Below are positions 23,925 to 32,738 of a DNA stretch of 39,004 nt, one piece after another (positions within the stretch are counted from its first letter, which is position 1; each line of letters starts with the position of its first letter). Origin of the DNA: IDS-8 sp035304285 (lineage in GTDB: Bacteria > Pseudomonadota > Gammaproteobacteria > Steroidobacterales > Woeseiaceae). The notes under the pieces are model-generated. The model worked only from the letters and a program-made list of their open reading frames with translations, was not told the origin of the DNA and did not search any database. The position numbers and the translations under genes were made by a program. The stretch lies in contig DATGQI010000103.1 of NCBI GenBank assembly GCA_035304285.1, positions 1 through 39,004 on the forward strand. The letters are read 5' to 3'.

Positions 23925-25183
23925 GCGAAGACCTCCCTGGCGCTGATCAGCGCGTCAGCAAGCCGATCGACATCCTGCCGGTTGTTGTAGAGAGCCAGCG
24001 ATGCGCGCGCAGTTCCGGAAATGCCGAAAAAATCCATCACCGGCATTGCGCAGTGGTGACCGGTACGGATCGCGACACCCTGGTGGTCGAGTATCGTGCC
24101 GAGGTCGTGTGGATGAATCTTTCCCAGCATGAACGACTGAACGCTTGCCTTATTTCGCGCGGTGCCGACCAGGCGAATGTCGTCTATCGTCGAGAGCTTC
24201 TCGACCATGTACTGAAGAAGTGCCACTTCATGACGCTCGACGTTTTGCATGCCGAGTGCGCGCAGGTACTCGACTGCCGCGCCGAGGCCCACTGCCCCCG
24301 AGATATTCGGCGTGCCTGCTTCGAACTTGTATGGCAGCTCATTGTAGGTGGTGCCATCGAAACGCACTTCGAGAATCATGTCGCCGCCGCCCTGCCAGGG
24401 AGGCATTGCATCCAGGCGCGATTCTTTCGCATACAACACGCCGATGCCGGTCGGCCCGAACATTTTGTGGCCCGAGAAGGCGTAAAAATCGCAGCCTGAA
24501 GCCTGGACGTCGACCTGCAGGTGAGGGACCGCCTGTGCGCCGTCTACCAACACGGGGATGTCACGTTCATGCGCCGCCGCAACGATCTGCTCGAGCGGCA
24601 GGATGCTACCGAGTGCGTTGGAAACGTGCGCCACGGCAACCATGCGCACGCGATCATCCATCAGTTTCAGGAAGTTCCCCACGTCTATCTCCCCGCGCTG
24701 GTCGATCGGGCAGACTACGAGTTCCGCTCCCGTCTGTTCGCAGACGAGCTGCCACGGCACGATGTTGGAGTGGTGCTCGAGATGCGTGATGAGAATCTTC
24801 TCGCCGTGTTTCAGGCGTGGCCGGCACCAGCTTTGTGCAACGAGATTGATGGCGGCCGTCGTGCCGCTGGTAAATACCACTTCCGATCGCGAAGCCGCGT
24901 TGATAAAGGCCACCAGCGAATCACGCGCGCCTTCGTAGGCCTCCGTTGCACGATGGCTCAGGGTATGAACGCCGCGGTGCACGTTCGCATGGTCGTGACG
25001 CTGGTACTGCGCCACTTTATCGATGACGCACTCCGGTTGCTGCGAAGATGCCGCGCTGTCCAGATAAGCTATCGGTACACCGTTGATATCCTGGGCGAGG
25101 GCAGGGAAGTCGTTGCGCGCCTGCTCGATGCCTTCGCCGCCCGACGCAATCTCGCTGACCTTGCCGCTGGCTGCAGTAATCAT
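23921..25183 (-). CDS. sufS: Cysteine desulfurase SufS
   Basis: PLP enzyme that takes sulfur from L-cysteine for Fe-S assembly. The 420-residue product has Lys240 (AFSGHKMFGPTG) for PLP, THLEHHSNIVPWQ, VDGAQAVPH and the persulfide Cys378 in RTGHHCAMP. A class II (SufS-type) loop is short, as expected. It overlaps both neighbours by ATGA junctions (sufD upstream, sufU downstream), which implies tight co-translation. Confidence 0.97.
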   Translation of the reverse strand: MITAASGKVSEIASGGEGIEQARNDFPALAQDINGVPIAYLDSAASSQQPECVIDKVAQYQRHDHANVHRGVHTLSHRATEAYEGARDSLVAFINAASRSEVVFTSGTTAAINLVAQSWCRPRLKHGEKILITHLEHHSNIVPWQLVCEQTGAELVVCPIDQRGEIDVGNFLKLMDDRVRMVAVAHVSNALGSILPLEQIVAAAHERDIPVLVDGAQAVPHLQVDVQASGCDFYAFSGHKMFGPTGIGVLYAKESRLDAMPPWQGGGDMILEVRFDGTTYNELPYKFEAGTPNISGAVGLGAAVEYLRALGMQNVERHEVALLQYMVEKLSTIDDIRLVGTARNKASVQSFMLGKIHPHDLGTILDHQGVAIRTGHHCAMPVMDFFGISGTARASLALYNNRQDVDRLADALISAREVFA

Positions 25184-26505
25184 AGTGCGTCTCCCACCAG
25201 CACCTGCAGGCGGCGGTCAACGAGACCTTCAATGTGGGAACGTGCCGCATGCACCGGCGATTTCGCGATGATCCCTGCGGCAAACGCACGGGTCAGCACC
25301 TGCGCGGCTTCGTCGCGGCTCAGGCCACGCGAGCGCAGGTAGAACATGGCCGTCTTGTCGAGTTGCCCCACGGTTGCGCCGTGGCTGCACTTGACGTCAT
25401 CGGCGTAGATTTCCAGTTCCGGTTTGGTGTCGATCTCCGCCTTGTCGGACAGCAGCAGGTTGTGATTTGCCTGCTGTGCGTCCGTTCCGTCAGCGCCCTT
25501 GTGCACGATCGCCTTGCCGTTGAAAACACATCGAGAGCGGTCTGTGAGTATGCCGCGGTATTCCTCGGAGCTTGCGGCCGGACCGGTCCGGTGGTCGGCC
25601 CGGGTGTGGTTGTCGATGTGCTGCTGCCCTGCGGCGAGATACAGCCCCAACAGTTCCACACTGACGCCACGCTCGGCTATGTCGACGGCGACGTCGTTGC
25701 GAATGAGCGCTCCGCCAAGATCGAACGCGGCATGTCGCAGGCTGCTGTCGCGGCCCATAGCCGCGTCAAGCCTTCCTACCTGCAAATGGGAAGTATCGCG
25801 GTCCTGTATCCGCACGAAGTCGACGGCCGCACCCGAACCGACGTGCAGCTCGGTGACGACGTTCGCGAAGTGAACGTTCTCACCAAGAGATGCGTGGTAC
25901 TCGATAAATTCGGCACGGCTGTTCGGCTGCATTTCGATCGATACCCGTGACTGGCTCACTGCTGATGCGCTGTTTGCTGTGTCGATCATCAATAGGCCGA
26001 TGGGCTTTTCGAGTTCACTGCCAGCGCGAACTGTAAGATGCAACGCATCGCGCAGCAGCGCCGTATTGAAGCGGGTCATCGGCTCATCGGCCGCAATGGA
26101 CGAATGCCCAACGGGCTCGGCATCGCCGGCAGAAGCCATTGACCGGGCTTCGAGCGTGCCGGGCGCCTGCTCGCGAAGGCGCATGAGCGACTCCTCCTGC
26201 ACTACGCCATTCGTAATCACGATCCACCAGGCGTTTATCTGCGCGGTTAGTCGTTCGGCGTATCGCCGCACGCTCTCGTCACTACCTTCCTCTAGCGCTC
26301 CCGTGGCCGTTCGGCGCAGCCATGCGTTGCTCACGTCAATTGCCGGCGTGAGATTGGTGTAGCGCCAGTCCTCGTGCCGGGTGGTCGGAAAGCCTGTCGT
26401 CGCAAACCGGGCCAGCGCTTCCTTCCTGGCCCGCGCCAGCGAGTCGCCGGGCAGCCGGGCAACGGCCCGTTCCAGGAGGGCGGTGTCTATGGTGGCGGTG
26501 CTCAT
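25180..26505 (-). CDS. sufD: Fe-S assembly scaffold protein SufD
   Basis: Beta-helix subunit of the SufBC2D scaffold on which Fe-S clusters are built. The 441-residue product has the SufD C-terminal block CVFNGKAIVHKGADGTDAQQANHNLLLSDKAEIDTKPELEIYADDVKCSHGATVGQLD, with the conserved SHG His near residue 360 placed at the SufB-SufD interface in the known complex. The N-terminal half is variable and helical. Its stop overlaps the sufS start, and its start overlaps the sufC stop, both by ATGA. Confidence 0.95.
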   Translation of the reverse strand: MSTATIDTALLERAVARLPGDSLARARKEALARFATTGFPTTRHEDWRYTNLTPAIDVSNAWLRRTATGALEEGSDESVRRYAERLTAQINAWWIVITNGVVQEESLMRLREQAPGTLEARSMASAGDAEPVGHSSIAADEPMTRFNTALLRDALHLTVRAGSELEKPIGLLMIDTANSASAVSQSRVSIEMQPNSRAEFIEYHASLGENVHFANVVTELHVGSGAAVDFVRIQDRDTSHLQVGRLDAAMGRDSSLRHAAFDLGGALIRNDVAVDIAERGVSVELLGLYLAAGQQHIDNHTRADHRTGPAASSEEYRGILTDRSRCVFNGKAIVHKGADGTDAQQANHNLLLSDKAEIDTKPELEIYADDVKCSHGATVGQLDKTAMFYLRSRGLSRDEAAQVLTRAFAAGIIAKSPVHAARSHIEGLVDRRLQVLVGDAL

Positions 26506-27254
26506 GCGCTCGCGGCCTCTCGCACCCAGTCGTAGCCTTTTTCCTCGAGCATGTGCGCCAGCGACTTGTCGCCCGAACGGACAATCCTGCCGCCAGAGAG
26601 GACGTGAACGTAGTCCGGCTCGACGTAGTCCAGCAGTCGCTGGTAGTGCGTTACCAGGACAATGGCCCGCTCCGCGTCGCGTAGCGAATTGACGCCTTTC
26701 GCAACCGCCTTCAGCGCGTCGATGTCGAGGCCTGAATCGGTCTCGTCGAGAATTGCCAGGCGCGGTTCCAGGACTGCCATCTGCAGTATTTCGTTACGCT
26801 TTTTCTCACCGCCGGAGAAACCTTCGTTGACGCCGCGATTCAGAAGCGCCTGGTCCATGTCGAGGAGTTTCATTTTCTCCCGTGCCAGTTTAAGGAATTC
26901 GAAGGCATCGACTTCCGGCTCGCCCTGGGCCCGGCGCTTCGCATTCAGCGCCGCCTTCAGCAAGTAGGCATTGTTGACGCCGGCGATTTCCACCGGGTAC
27001 TGGAAGCCGAGGAACACACCGATCCGCGCTCTTTCCTCCGGGTCCAGTCCGAGTAAATCCTCTCCCATGTAAGTCACTGAGCCTTCTGTGACGACATAGT
27101 CTTCATGACCGGCTACCACCAGCGCCAGGGTGCTCTTCCCGGAGCCGTTCGGCCCCATGATGGCGTGAACTTCCCCGGGCTTCACCGTTAGTGTCAGTCC
27201 CGTCAGTATCTCGGTATCGCCGATGCGGGCTTTCAGGTTCTTGATTTCAAGCAT
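26502..27254 (-). CDS. sufC: Fe-S assembly ATPase SufC
   Basis: ABC-type ATPase, cytoplasmic, that drives conformational change of the SufBC2D complex. The 250-residue product has Walker A GPNGSGKSTL (about 35-44), a Q-loop in FLGFQYPVEI, signature GFSGGEKKRNEI and Walker B LAILDETDSGLD. The DETDSGLD variant is usual for SufC. It lies 29 nt after sufB with AGGAATTC before the ATG and overlaps sufD at its 3' end. Confidence 0.97.
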   Translation of the reverse strand: MLEIKNLKARIGDTEILTGLTLTVKPGEVHAIMGPNGSGKSTLALVVAGHEDYVVTEGSVTYMGEDLLGLDPEERARIGVFLGFQYPVEIAGVNNAYLLKAALNAKRRAQGEPEVDAFEFLKLAREKMKLLDMDQALLNRGVNEGFSGGEKKRNEILQMAVLEPRLAILDETDSGLDIDALKAVAKGVNSLRDAERAIVLVTHYQRLLDYVEPDYVHVLSGGRIVRSGDKSLAHMLEEKGYDWVREAASA

Positions 27255-27283
27255 GTCTGTGAATTCCTTTGCTGACCGCAGGA

Positions 27284-28768
27284 CTAGCCGACCGCGCCTT
27301 CGAGGCTGACGTTCAACAGGTTCTGTGCTTCCACCGCAAACTCCATGGGCAGCTCCCGGAAAACTTCCTTGCAGAAGCCGTTCACGATCATGTTGACCGC
27401 ATCCTCTTCCGAGATTCCGCGCTGGCGGCAGTAGAAAAGCTGGTCCGCGGAGATTTTCGAGGTCGTGGCCTCGTGCTCGACCTTCGCCGTCGGGTTTCGT
27501 ACTTCCACGTAAGGGAACGTGTGCGCACCGCAGTCCTTCCCCAGCAGGAGCGAATCACACTGGGTATGGTTGCGCGCGTTTTCCGCCTGCGGCATGACGC
27601 GCACCAGCCCGCGATAGGCGTTCTGCGCGCGTCCAGCGGAGATGCCCTTGGAGACAATTGTGCTGCGCGAATTCCGCCCGATGTGAATCATCTTGGTACC
27701 GGTGTCCGCCTGCTGCATGTTGTTCGCCACGGCCACGGAATAGAACTCCCCGACGGAGTTGGCGCCGCGCAGGATGCAGCTGGGGTACTTCCAGGTTATT
27801 GCCGAACCCGTCTCAACCTGCGTCCAGGAGATCTTCGAGTTGTCCCCGCGGCAGTCACCGCGCTTGGTGACGAAGTTGTAGATTCCGCCGCGTCCGTTCT
27901 CGTCGCCCGGGTACCAGTTTTGTACCGTCGAGTACTTGATCTCCGCGTCCTTCAGCGCGACCAGCTCTACTACAGCGGCGTGCAGCTGGTTTTCGTCACG
28001 CATCGGCGCGGTGCAACCTTCCAGGTAGCTTACGTGGCTGCCTTCCTCCGCGATGATGAGGGTGCGCTCGAACTGACCCGTGTTGGCCGCGTTGATGCGA
28101 AAGTAGGTCGACAGCTCCATGGGGCAACGCACGCCTTTAGGCACGTACACGAACGACCCGTCGCTGAACACGGCTGAGTTCAAGGTCGCGAAAAAGTTGT
28201 CGCGATACGGGACCACAGTTCCCAGGTACTTCCTGACCAGCTCCGGGTGGTTCTGTACCGCGTCGGAGAACGAACAGAAAATGACGCCGGCATCCGCAAG
28301 TTTTTCCTTGAACGTCGTGGCGACTGAAACGCTGTCAAAAACGGCGTCCACGGCAACACCGGCAAGCCTCGCCCGCTCATGCAGCGGAATGCCCAGCTTG
28401 TCGTAAGTCTCCAGGAGCTTCGGATCCACTTCATCCAGGCTTTTCGGCCGGTCCTCGTCCGATTTCGGCGCGGAGAAATAAGAGATATCGCGGTAGTTGA
28501 TCTTCGGGTAATGCACGTGCGCCCATTCGGGCTCCTGCATCGTCAGCCAGTGACGGTAGGCCTTCAGTCGCCATTCCAGCATGAACAGCGGTTCTTTCTT
28601 GCGCAGCGATATTGCACGAACGACGTCCTCGTCAAGACCTGGCGGCAGGCTGTCCGAGGCGATGTCGGTGATGAAACCGTGCTTGTACCGGCGGTTGACC
28701 AACGACTCGATGTCGTCGTCGTTCCGCGCGGACACCGGTTCCGCAACTTTGTCGGGGATGAATGCCAT
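27284..28768 (-). CDS. sufB: Fe-S assembly scaffold protein SufB
   Basis: Main cluster-building subunit of SufBC2D, 494 residues. Family blocks seen: SVSVATTFKEKLADAGVIFCSF, FVYVPKGVRCPMELSTYFRINA, EGSHVSYLEGCTAPMRDENQLHAAVVELV, WYPGDENGRGGIYNFVTKRG and the C-terminal NHTQCDSLLLGKDCGAHTFPYVEV block, which carries the Cys implicated in cluster assembly. It starts 2 nt after the sufR stop, so the regulator and scaffold are on one transcript. Confidence 0.97.
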   Translation of the reverse strand: MAFIPDKVAEPVSARNDDDIESLVNRRYKHGFITDIASDSLPPGLDEDVVRAISLRKKEPLFMLEWRLKAYRHWLTMQEPEWAHVHYPKINYRDISYFSAPKSDEDRPKSLDEVDPKLLETYDKLGIPLHERARLAGVAVDAVFDSVSVATTFKEKLADAGVIFCSFSDAVQNHPELVRKYLGTVVPYRDNFFATLNSAVFSDGSFVYVPKGVRCPMELSTYFRINAANTGQFERTLIIAEEGSHVSYLEGCTAPMRDENQLHAAVVELVALKDAEIKYSTVQNWYPGDENGRGGIYNFVTKRGDCRGDNSKISWTQVETGSAITWKYPSCILRGANSVGEFYSVAVANNMQQADTGTKMIHIGRNSRSTIVSKGISAGRAQNAYRGLVRVMPQAENARNHTQCDSLLLGKDCGAHTFPYVEVRNPTAKVEHEATTSKISADQLFYCRQRGISEEDAVNMIVNGFCKEVFRELPMEFAVEAQNLLNVSLEGAVG

Positions 28769-28770
28769 AT

Positions 28771-29232
28771 TTAACTCTTTCGCTCTATGTTGATCGGAGT
28801 GCCGGCGAACTGGAATCGCGGCGTCGGGCTGTTGGCGCGCAGGAGGTCGGCGAGGCTGATCTCATCGAGCGCCCGGCGTATCGCCACGTTGATGCGCTGC
28901 CAGGCATGGCCGACACTGCACATGGCTTCCAGTCCGCAGTGGCTCTCGCTGGCGCTGCACTCGGTGATGGAGACCGGTCCCTCGAACGCATCGATCACGT
29001 CCGCCGCGCTGATGTGTTTCGGGTCGCGGGACAGCCTGTAGCCTCCGTGCGAGCCTCTCGTGGAGACCACCAGCCCCGCCCTGGCCAGCGTTTTCAGCAA
29101 CTTGCTGACCGTTGGCAGGCCCAGGCCCGTCACCTGCGCAATCTCGGCCGCGCTGATGTAGCCGGCCCTGCCGCGCGCAAGTTCCGCCAGCACGACGGTC
29201 CCGTAATCGGTCAATTTGCTCATCCGCAACAC
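28771..29232 (-). CDS. sufR: Rrf2-family Fe-S regulator of the suf operon (SufR/IscR-like)
   Basis: Winged-helix repressor, 153 residues, with a helix-turn-helix at about 27-50 (SAAEIAQVTGLGLPTVSKLLKTL) and Cys92, Cys99 and Cys105, spaced as the [2Fe-2S] ligands of IscR (92, 98, 104). The start is GTG 29232 with GGGAG 6 nt upstream, giving MLRMSKLTDYG; ATG 29223 lacks that spacing. First gene of sufRBCDSUT. A perfect palindromic Rrf2 site lies 24 nt upstream, so it probably senses cluster status and represses its own operon. Confidence 0.95.
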   Translation of the reverse strand: MLRMSKLTDYGTVVLAELARGRAGYISAAEIAQVTGLGLPTVSKLLKTLARAGLVVSTRGSHGGYRLSRDPKHISAADVIDAFEGPVSITECSASESHCGLEAMCSVGHAWQRINVAIRRALDEISLADLLRANSPTPRFQFAGTPINIERKS

Positions 29233-29255
29233 GGATATCTCCCGCTACGTCAAAG

Positions 29256-29272
29256 AGGACTATTTTAGTCCT
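29256..29272 (-). promoter_or_regulatory. Rrf2/IscR type 1-like operator with overlapping -10 of the suf operon
   Basis: AGGACTAAAATAGTCCT on the minus strand: perfect 7-bp arms around AAA. The core GACTAAAATAGTC fits the E. coli IscR type 1 core GACTRWWWYAGTC at every position. TAAAAT inside it (29262-29267) could be the -10 box, giving a leader of about 23 nt to the sufR GTG. Binding would block RNA polymerase, consistent with repression by cluster-loaded SufR. Confidence 0.72.
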
Positions 29273-29330
29273 GATTAGTTCGGAACGCCATAGGGGTCGC
29301 GGTTCTTAAGGACAGGCGGCCGGCGAATTT

Positions 29331-29339
29331 TGCTATCCT
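29331..29339 (+). promoter_or_regulatory. Possible extended -10 promoter for the class I aldolase gene
   Basis: TGCTATCCT matches an extended -10 form. The 92-nt leader that follows contains a GCGCTGC/GCAGCGC stem (29361-29367 / 29377-29383). No convincing -35 is seen. Confidence 0.3.
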
Positions 29340-29431
29340 ACGCAGTTCCGATCCCGGCCCGCGCTGCGTACGCCTTGCAGCGCGTCGTCGAGTTCTAGGC
29401 GCAACGAACGTGTTTTTCCGGAGAATGCTGC

Positions 29432-30451
29432 ATGAATGTAAAAGAACTGAACTCCGTCGCGAAAGCCATGGTGGCGAACGGCAAGGGAATACTGGCAGCG
29501 GACGAGAGTGGAGGAACAATCAAAAAACGCTTCGATACGATCGGTACCGAGTCGACGGAGGAGAACCGTCGGCGCTACCGCGAGATGCTGTTCACCGCCA
29601 ATGGCGTCGCGGATTACATTGGCGGAGTCATCCTGTTCGACGAAACCATCCGCCAGTCCACCAGCGACGGCGTCCCCTTTGCAAAGTACCTCAATGATCT
29701 GGGCATGATTGCCGGTATCAAGGTCGACAAGGGCGCCAAATCCCTCGCCGGGTTCCCGGGAGAGACCATCACCGAGGGACTGGACGGCTTGCGGGAAAGA
29801 CTCAACGAGTATGTCGGGCTAGGTGCGAAATTTTCCAAGTGGCGCGCCGTGATCAACATCGGCGAGGGTATCCCGACCGACTTTTGCCTGCGCGCCAACG
29901 CGCATGCGCTGGCGCGTTACGCAGCGCTTTGCCAGGAAGCCGGCCTCGTGCCCATCGTCGAGCCAGAGGTGCTGATGGACGGCGACCACAGCATCGAACG
30001 CTGCGCCGAGGTGACGTCGCGGGCGCTGGAACTGGTGTTTAACGAGCTGAAAGAGCACCGGGTCGAGCTTCCAGGCATCGTCCTGAAGCCGAACATGGTG
30101 ATTTCCGGCACCGATGCGCAGAATCGCGCCGGACCGGAACAGGTTGCTCGCGCGACGCTCGACGTCCTGAAAAAACACGTGCCATCCGAGGTCCCGGGCA
30201 TCGCATTCCTTTCCGGCGGACAATCCGCCGAGGAGGCTACGGAGCATCTCGGCCTGATGAACCAGATGGGCCCGCTTCCCTGGGAGCTTTCGTTTTCCTA
30301 CGGCCGGGCGCTGCAGGCGCCGGCGCTCGACGCGTGGCGTGGCAAGGAAGAGCAGTTCGAGGCCGGTCAGAAAGCACTGTACAAGCGCGCCCGCCTCAAT
30401 AGCCTGGCACACCTCGGCAAATACGATACCCAGATGGAGTCGGCCGCTTAG
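29432..30451 (+). CDS. Class I fructose-bisphosphate aldolase (eukaryotic-like)
   Basis: Cleaves fructose 1,6-bisphosphate to dihydroxyacetone phosphate and glyceraldehyde 3-phosphate through a Schiff base, without metal. The 339-residue product resembles the animal/plant type (PF00274): GKGILAADESGGTIKKRF near the N-terminus, Lys97 and Lys100 in GIKVDKG, EPEVLMDGDHS and the Schiff-base Lys219 in VLKPNMV (Lys229 in rabbit). It is unrelated to E. coli class II FbaA and only distantly to DhnA-type FbaB. ATG 29432 has GGAG at 29420-29423. Divergent from the suf operon. Confidence 0.95.
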   Translation: MNVKELNSVAKAMVANGKGILAADESGGTIKKRFDTIGTESTEENRRRYREMLFTANGVADYIGGVILFDETIRQSTSDGVPFAKYLNDLGMIAGIKVDKGAKSLAGFPGETITEGLDGLRERLNEYVGLGAKFSKWRAVINIGEGIPTDFCLRANAHALARYAALCQEAGLVPIVEPEVLMDGDHSIERCAEVTSRALELVFNELKEHRVELPGIVLKPNMVISGTDAQNRAGPEQVARATLDVLKKHVPSEVPGIAFLSGGQSAEEATEHLGLMNQMGPLPWELSFSYGRALQAPALDAWRGKEEQFEAGQKALYKRARLNSLAHLGKYDTQMESAA

Positions 30452-30547
30452 GGCCGACACCTGGTTTCTCCGCGAGGCCAGCTGCCGAGTTCCGGTGGGC
30501 CGCCGGCCGCGTCCGGCATCGATCAGGGCAGACGGTAAGGCACACGC

Positions 30548-31363
30548 ATGAGCAATCCGACCGAGAACATCGTGGAGATTCGCGATCTCGATTATTCGCG
30601 CGGGCCGAAGGAGATCTTCAAGGGCCTCAACATCAACATCCCACGAGGCAAGATCACGGCCATCATGGGCCCAAGCGGAACCGGCAAGACGACCCTGCTT
30701 CGCCTCATCACCCGGCAGCTCGTGCCTGATCGCGGACACATCGAGGTCGATGGAATCGACGTCGCCAAGCTGAACCAGCGCGATTTGTTCCGCTTGCGGC
30801 AGCGCATCGGCATGCTGTTCCAGAACGGCGCGCTGCTGACGGATTACAACGTGTTCGAGAATGTCGCGTTCCCGTTGCGTGAGCATACGAAACTGCCCAA
30901 TCGCCTGATACGTCACATCGTCCTTACGAAGCTGCACGCTGTCGGACTGAGAGGTGCGGCGGACATGAGTCCGGCGGAACTCTCGGGGGGGATGGCGCGC
31001 AGGGTCGCGCTTGCGCGCGCGATGGTGATGGATCCGGATATCCTGATTTATGACGAACCGTTCGTCGGTCTCGACCCCATTTCGATGGGGGTCATCGTGC
31101 GCCTGGTGCGAAAAATGAATGACGCCCTGGGTATCTCCAGCATCATCGTCAGCCACGACGTACAGGAAATTTCCACGGTTGCAGACTGCAGCTTCCTCAT
31201 CTCCGACGGCAACGTGGTCGCGTCAGGCAGTCCGGATGAGCTGCGGAATACCAGCTCGGACCTGGTGCGACAGTTCATGCACGGTATGGCCGACGGACCC
31301 GTCGCGTTTCATTATTCCGCGCCGGACTACGCCGAGCAGCTGCTCGGGCGCGACGCCGAGTAA
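30548..31363 (+). CDS. mlaF: Phospholipid transport ATPase MlaF
   Basis: Cytoplasmic ATPase of the MlaFEDB inner-membrane complex that moves phospholipids between MlaC and the inner membrane to keep outer-membrane asymmetry. The 271-residue product has Walker A GPSGTGKT (41-48), Q-loop GMLFQNGALL, signature LSGGMARRVALARA, Walker B ILIYDEPFVGLDP and a switch His in IIVSHDVQE. The extended C-terminal tail (GMADGPVAFHYSAPDYAEQLLG) resembles the MlaF segment that contacts MlaB of the neighbouring half. First gene of mlaFEDCB. Confidence 0.96.
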   Translation: MSNPTENIVEIRDLDYSRGPKEIFKGLNINIPRGKITAIMGPSGTGKTTLLRLITRQLVPDRGHIEVDGIDVAKLNQRDLFRLRQRIGMLFQNGALLTDYNVFENVAFPLREHTKLPNRLIRHIVLTKLHAVGLRGAADMSPAELSGGMARRVALARAMVMDPDILIYDEPFVGLDPISMGVIVRLVRKMNDALGISSIIVSHDVQEISTVADCSFLISDGNVVASGSPDELRNTSSDLVRQFMHGMADGPVAFHYSAPDYAEQLLGRDAE

Positions 31364-31368
31364 TCCGG

Positions 31369-32133
31369 GTGCTCCGCGAGCTGTACTTCATTCTGCGGGG
31401 GTTCTTGCGCACTTCGGGTGCGATGTTCCTGTTCTTCCTGCGCCTGCTGCAGTATTCGCCGACCGTCCTGTTCAAGCGCTTTCCGCTGGTTGTCCACCAG
31501 ATTCACAACGCCGGCGCGCTCTCGCTGGTCATCATCATGATCTGCGGTTTCTTCGTTGGCGCGGTGCTTGGCCTGCAGGGCGTCTCGAACCTCGCTCGCT
31601 TCAATGCAGAGGATTCGGTAGGAACGCTTACGGCGTTCTCGCTCCTGAAGGAGCTTGGCCCGGTGATTACGGCGTTGCTCTTCGCCGGCAGAGCGGGGAC
31701 GGCGCTCTCGTCCGAGATCGGCCTGATGAAAGCCACGGACCAGCTGGCGGCGATGGAGATGATGGCGACCAACCCGGTGCGTCGGGTGCTCGTGCCGCGC
31801 TTTCTCGGAGGCGTTATTTCGATGCCATTGCTGACTGCGGTCTTCAACGTCGTCGGTTTGTTCGGCGCTCACGTGGTTGCCGTTGGCCTGCTGCAGGTCG
31901 ACGCCGGGGCCTTCTGGCAGCAGTTGCAGGCGAACGTGGGTTCAAGTGACGTTTACGAAGGCATCATCAAGAGCGTCGTGTTCGGTATTGTCGCGAGCTT
32001 GCTTGCCGTATGGGAAGGTTATAATACGATCCCAACGGCTGAGGGCGTCGGCCGGGCAACGACGCGCGCCGTCGTGCGAACGGCGATCGCCGTGCTCATT
32101 CTCGATTTCATGATTACCGCTGTCGCCATTTGA
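31369..32133 (+). CDS. mlaE: Phospholipid transport permease MlaE
   Basis: Inner-membrane permease of 254 residues with a membrane-parallel N-terminal helix followed by about five transmembrane helices. Typical MlaE blocks: GFFVGAVLGLQG, ELGPVITALLFAGRAGTALSSEIGLMKATDQLAAMEMM and the NPVRRVLVPRFLG coupling segment. The GTG start (31369) lies 5 nt after mlaF and the frame ends 9 nt before mlaD. Confidence 0.96.
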   Translation: MLRELYFILRGFLRTSGAMFLFFLRLLQYSPTVLFKRFPLVVHQIHNAGALSLVIIMICGFFVGAVLGLQGVSNLARFNAEDSVGTLTAFSLLKELGPVITALLFAGRAGTALSSEIGLMKATDQLAAMEMMATNPVRRVLVPRFLGGVISMPLLTAVFNVVGLFGAHVVAVGLLQVDAGAFWQQLQANVGSSDVYEGIIKSVVFGIVASLLAVWEGYNTIPTAEGVGRATTRAVVRTAIAVLILDFMITAVAI

Positions 32134-32142
32134 GGTAGCGAA

Positions 32143-32613
32143 ATGCAACAGACACGTTCGGTCGAACTTGGTACAGGACTTTTCGTGGTCCTGGGCTTCG
32201 CCGCGCTATTCTTTCTCACGACCCAGACGACGGGATCCGAGACTTTCTCCGGCGCGGAAACCTACGAAGTACAGGCAAGGTTCCAAAACGTAGGGAACCT
32301 CAAGACGCGCGCTCCGGTCTCAATGTCGGGTGTCACTATTGGCCGTGTGAGGTCGGTGGAGCTCGATCCGGAGCAGCTTAACGCCATTGTCACGTTTGCA
32401 ATCGACAACCGGTACGACGAGATTCCTGACGATTCGGATGCGAGCATCCTGACTGCCGGGCTTCTCGGCAGCCAGTTTATCGGCTTGCAGGCCGGCGGTT
32501 CCGACACGTTTCTCACCGATGGCAGCGAGATCCAGTTTACCCAGTCGGCTGTGGTCATCGAGAACCTGATCAGCAAGTACCTGTTCAGCAGCGGTGGTGA
32601 CGACAGCGAGTAA
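32143..32613 (+). CDS. mlaD: MlaD, MCE-domain phospholipid-binding protein
   Basis: Membrane-anchored MCE protein that forms a hexameric pore above MlaE. The 156-residue product has an anchor at about 9-26 and one MCE domain (ETYEVQARFQNVGNLKTRAPVSMSGVTIGRVRSVELDPEQLNAIVTF), ending with a helical tail (VVIENLISKYLFSS) whose hydrophobic residues line the channel in known structures. Size is usual. A 125-nt gap separates it from mlaC. Confidence 0.96.
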   Translation: MQQTRSVELGTGLFVVLGFAALFFLTTQTTGSETFSGAETYEVQARFQNVGNLKTRAPVSMSGVTIGRVRSVELDPEQLNAIVTFAIDNRYDEIPDDSDASILTAGLLGSQFIGLQAGGSDTFLTDGSEIQFTQSAVVIENLISKYLFSSGGDDSE

Positions 32614-32633
32614 AGTTTCGACCATGCTGTGTC

Positions 32634-32716
32634 CTGTTCCGTAACTAAGTTTGCTATGTCGGACGCGGCCAGAGGGAAGAAGACGCAACGACATCGTAAA
32701 GTTATTTGCGGAACAG
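32634..32716. repeat. Inverted repeat in the mlaD-mlaC gap
   Basis: CTGTTCCG (32634-32641) and CGGAACAG (32709-32716) are perfect complements; the pairing continues imperfectly inward (TAACTAA against GTTATTT-type bases). The other mla junctions are a few nt, so this 125-nt gap with a long-range stem may hold a processing site or an internal signal. Confidence 0.4.
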
Positions 32717-32738
32717 AACACCTGATGGAGACAGTATT

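Noticed and set aside
29819..31156. 445-codon minus-strand frame opposite the aldolase and mlaF
   Set aside because: It crosses two unrelated plus-strand genes with intact active-site motifs.
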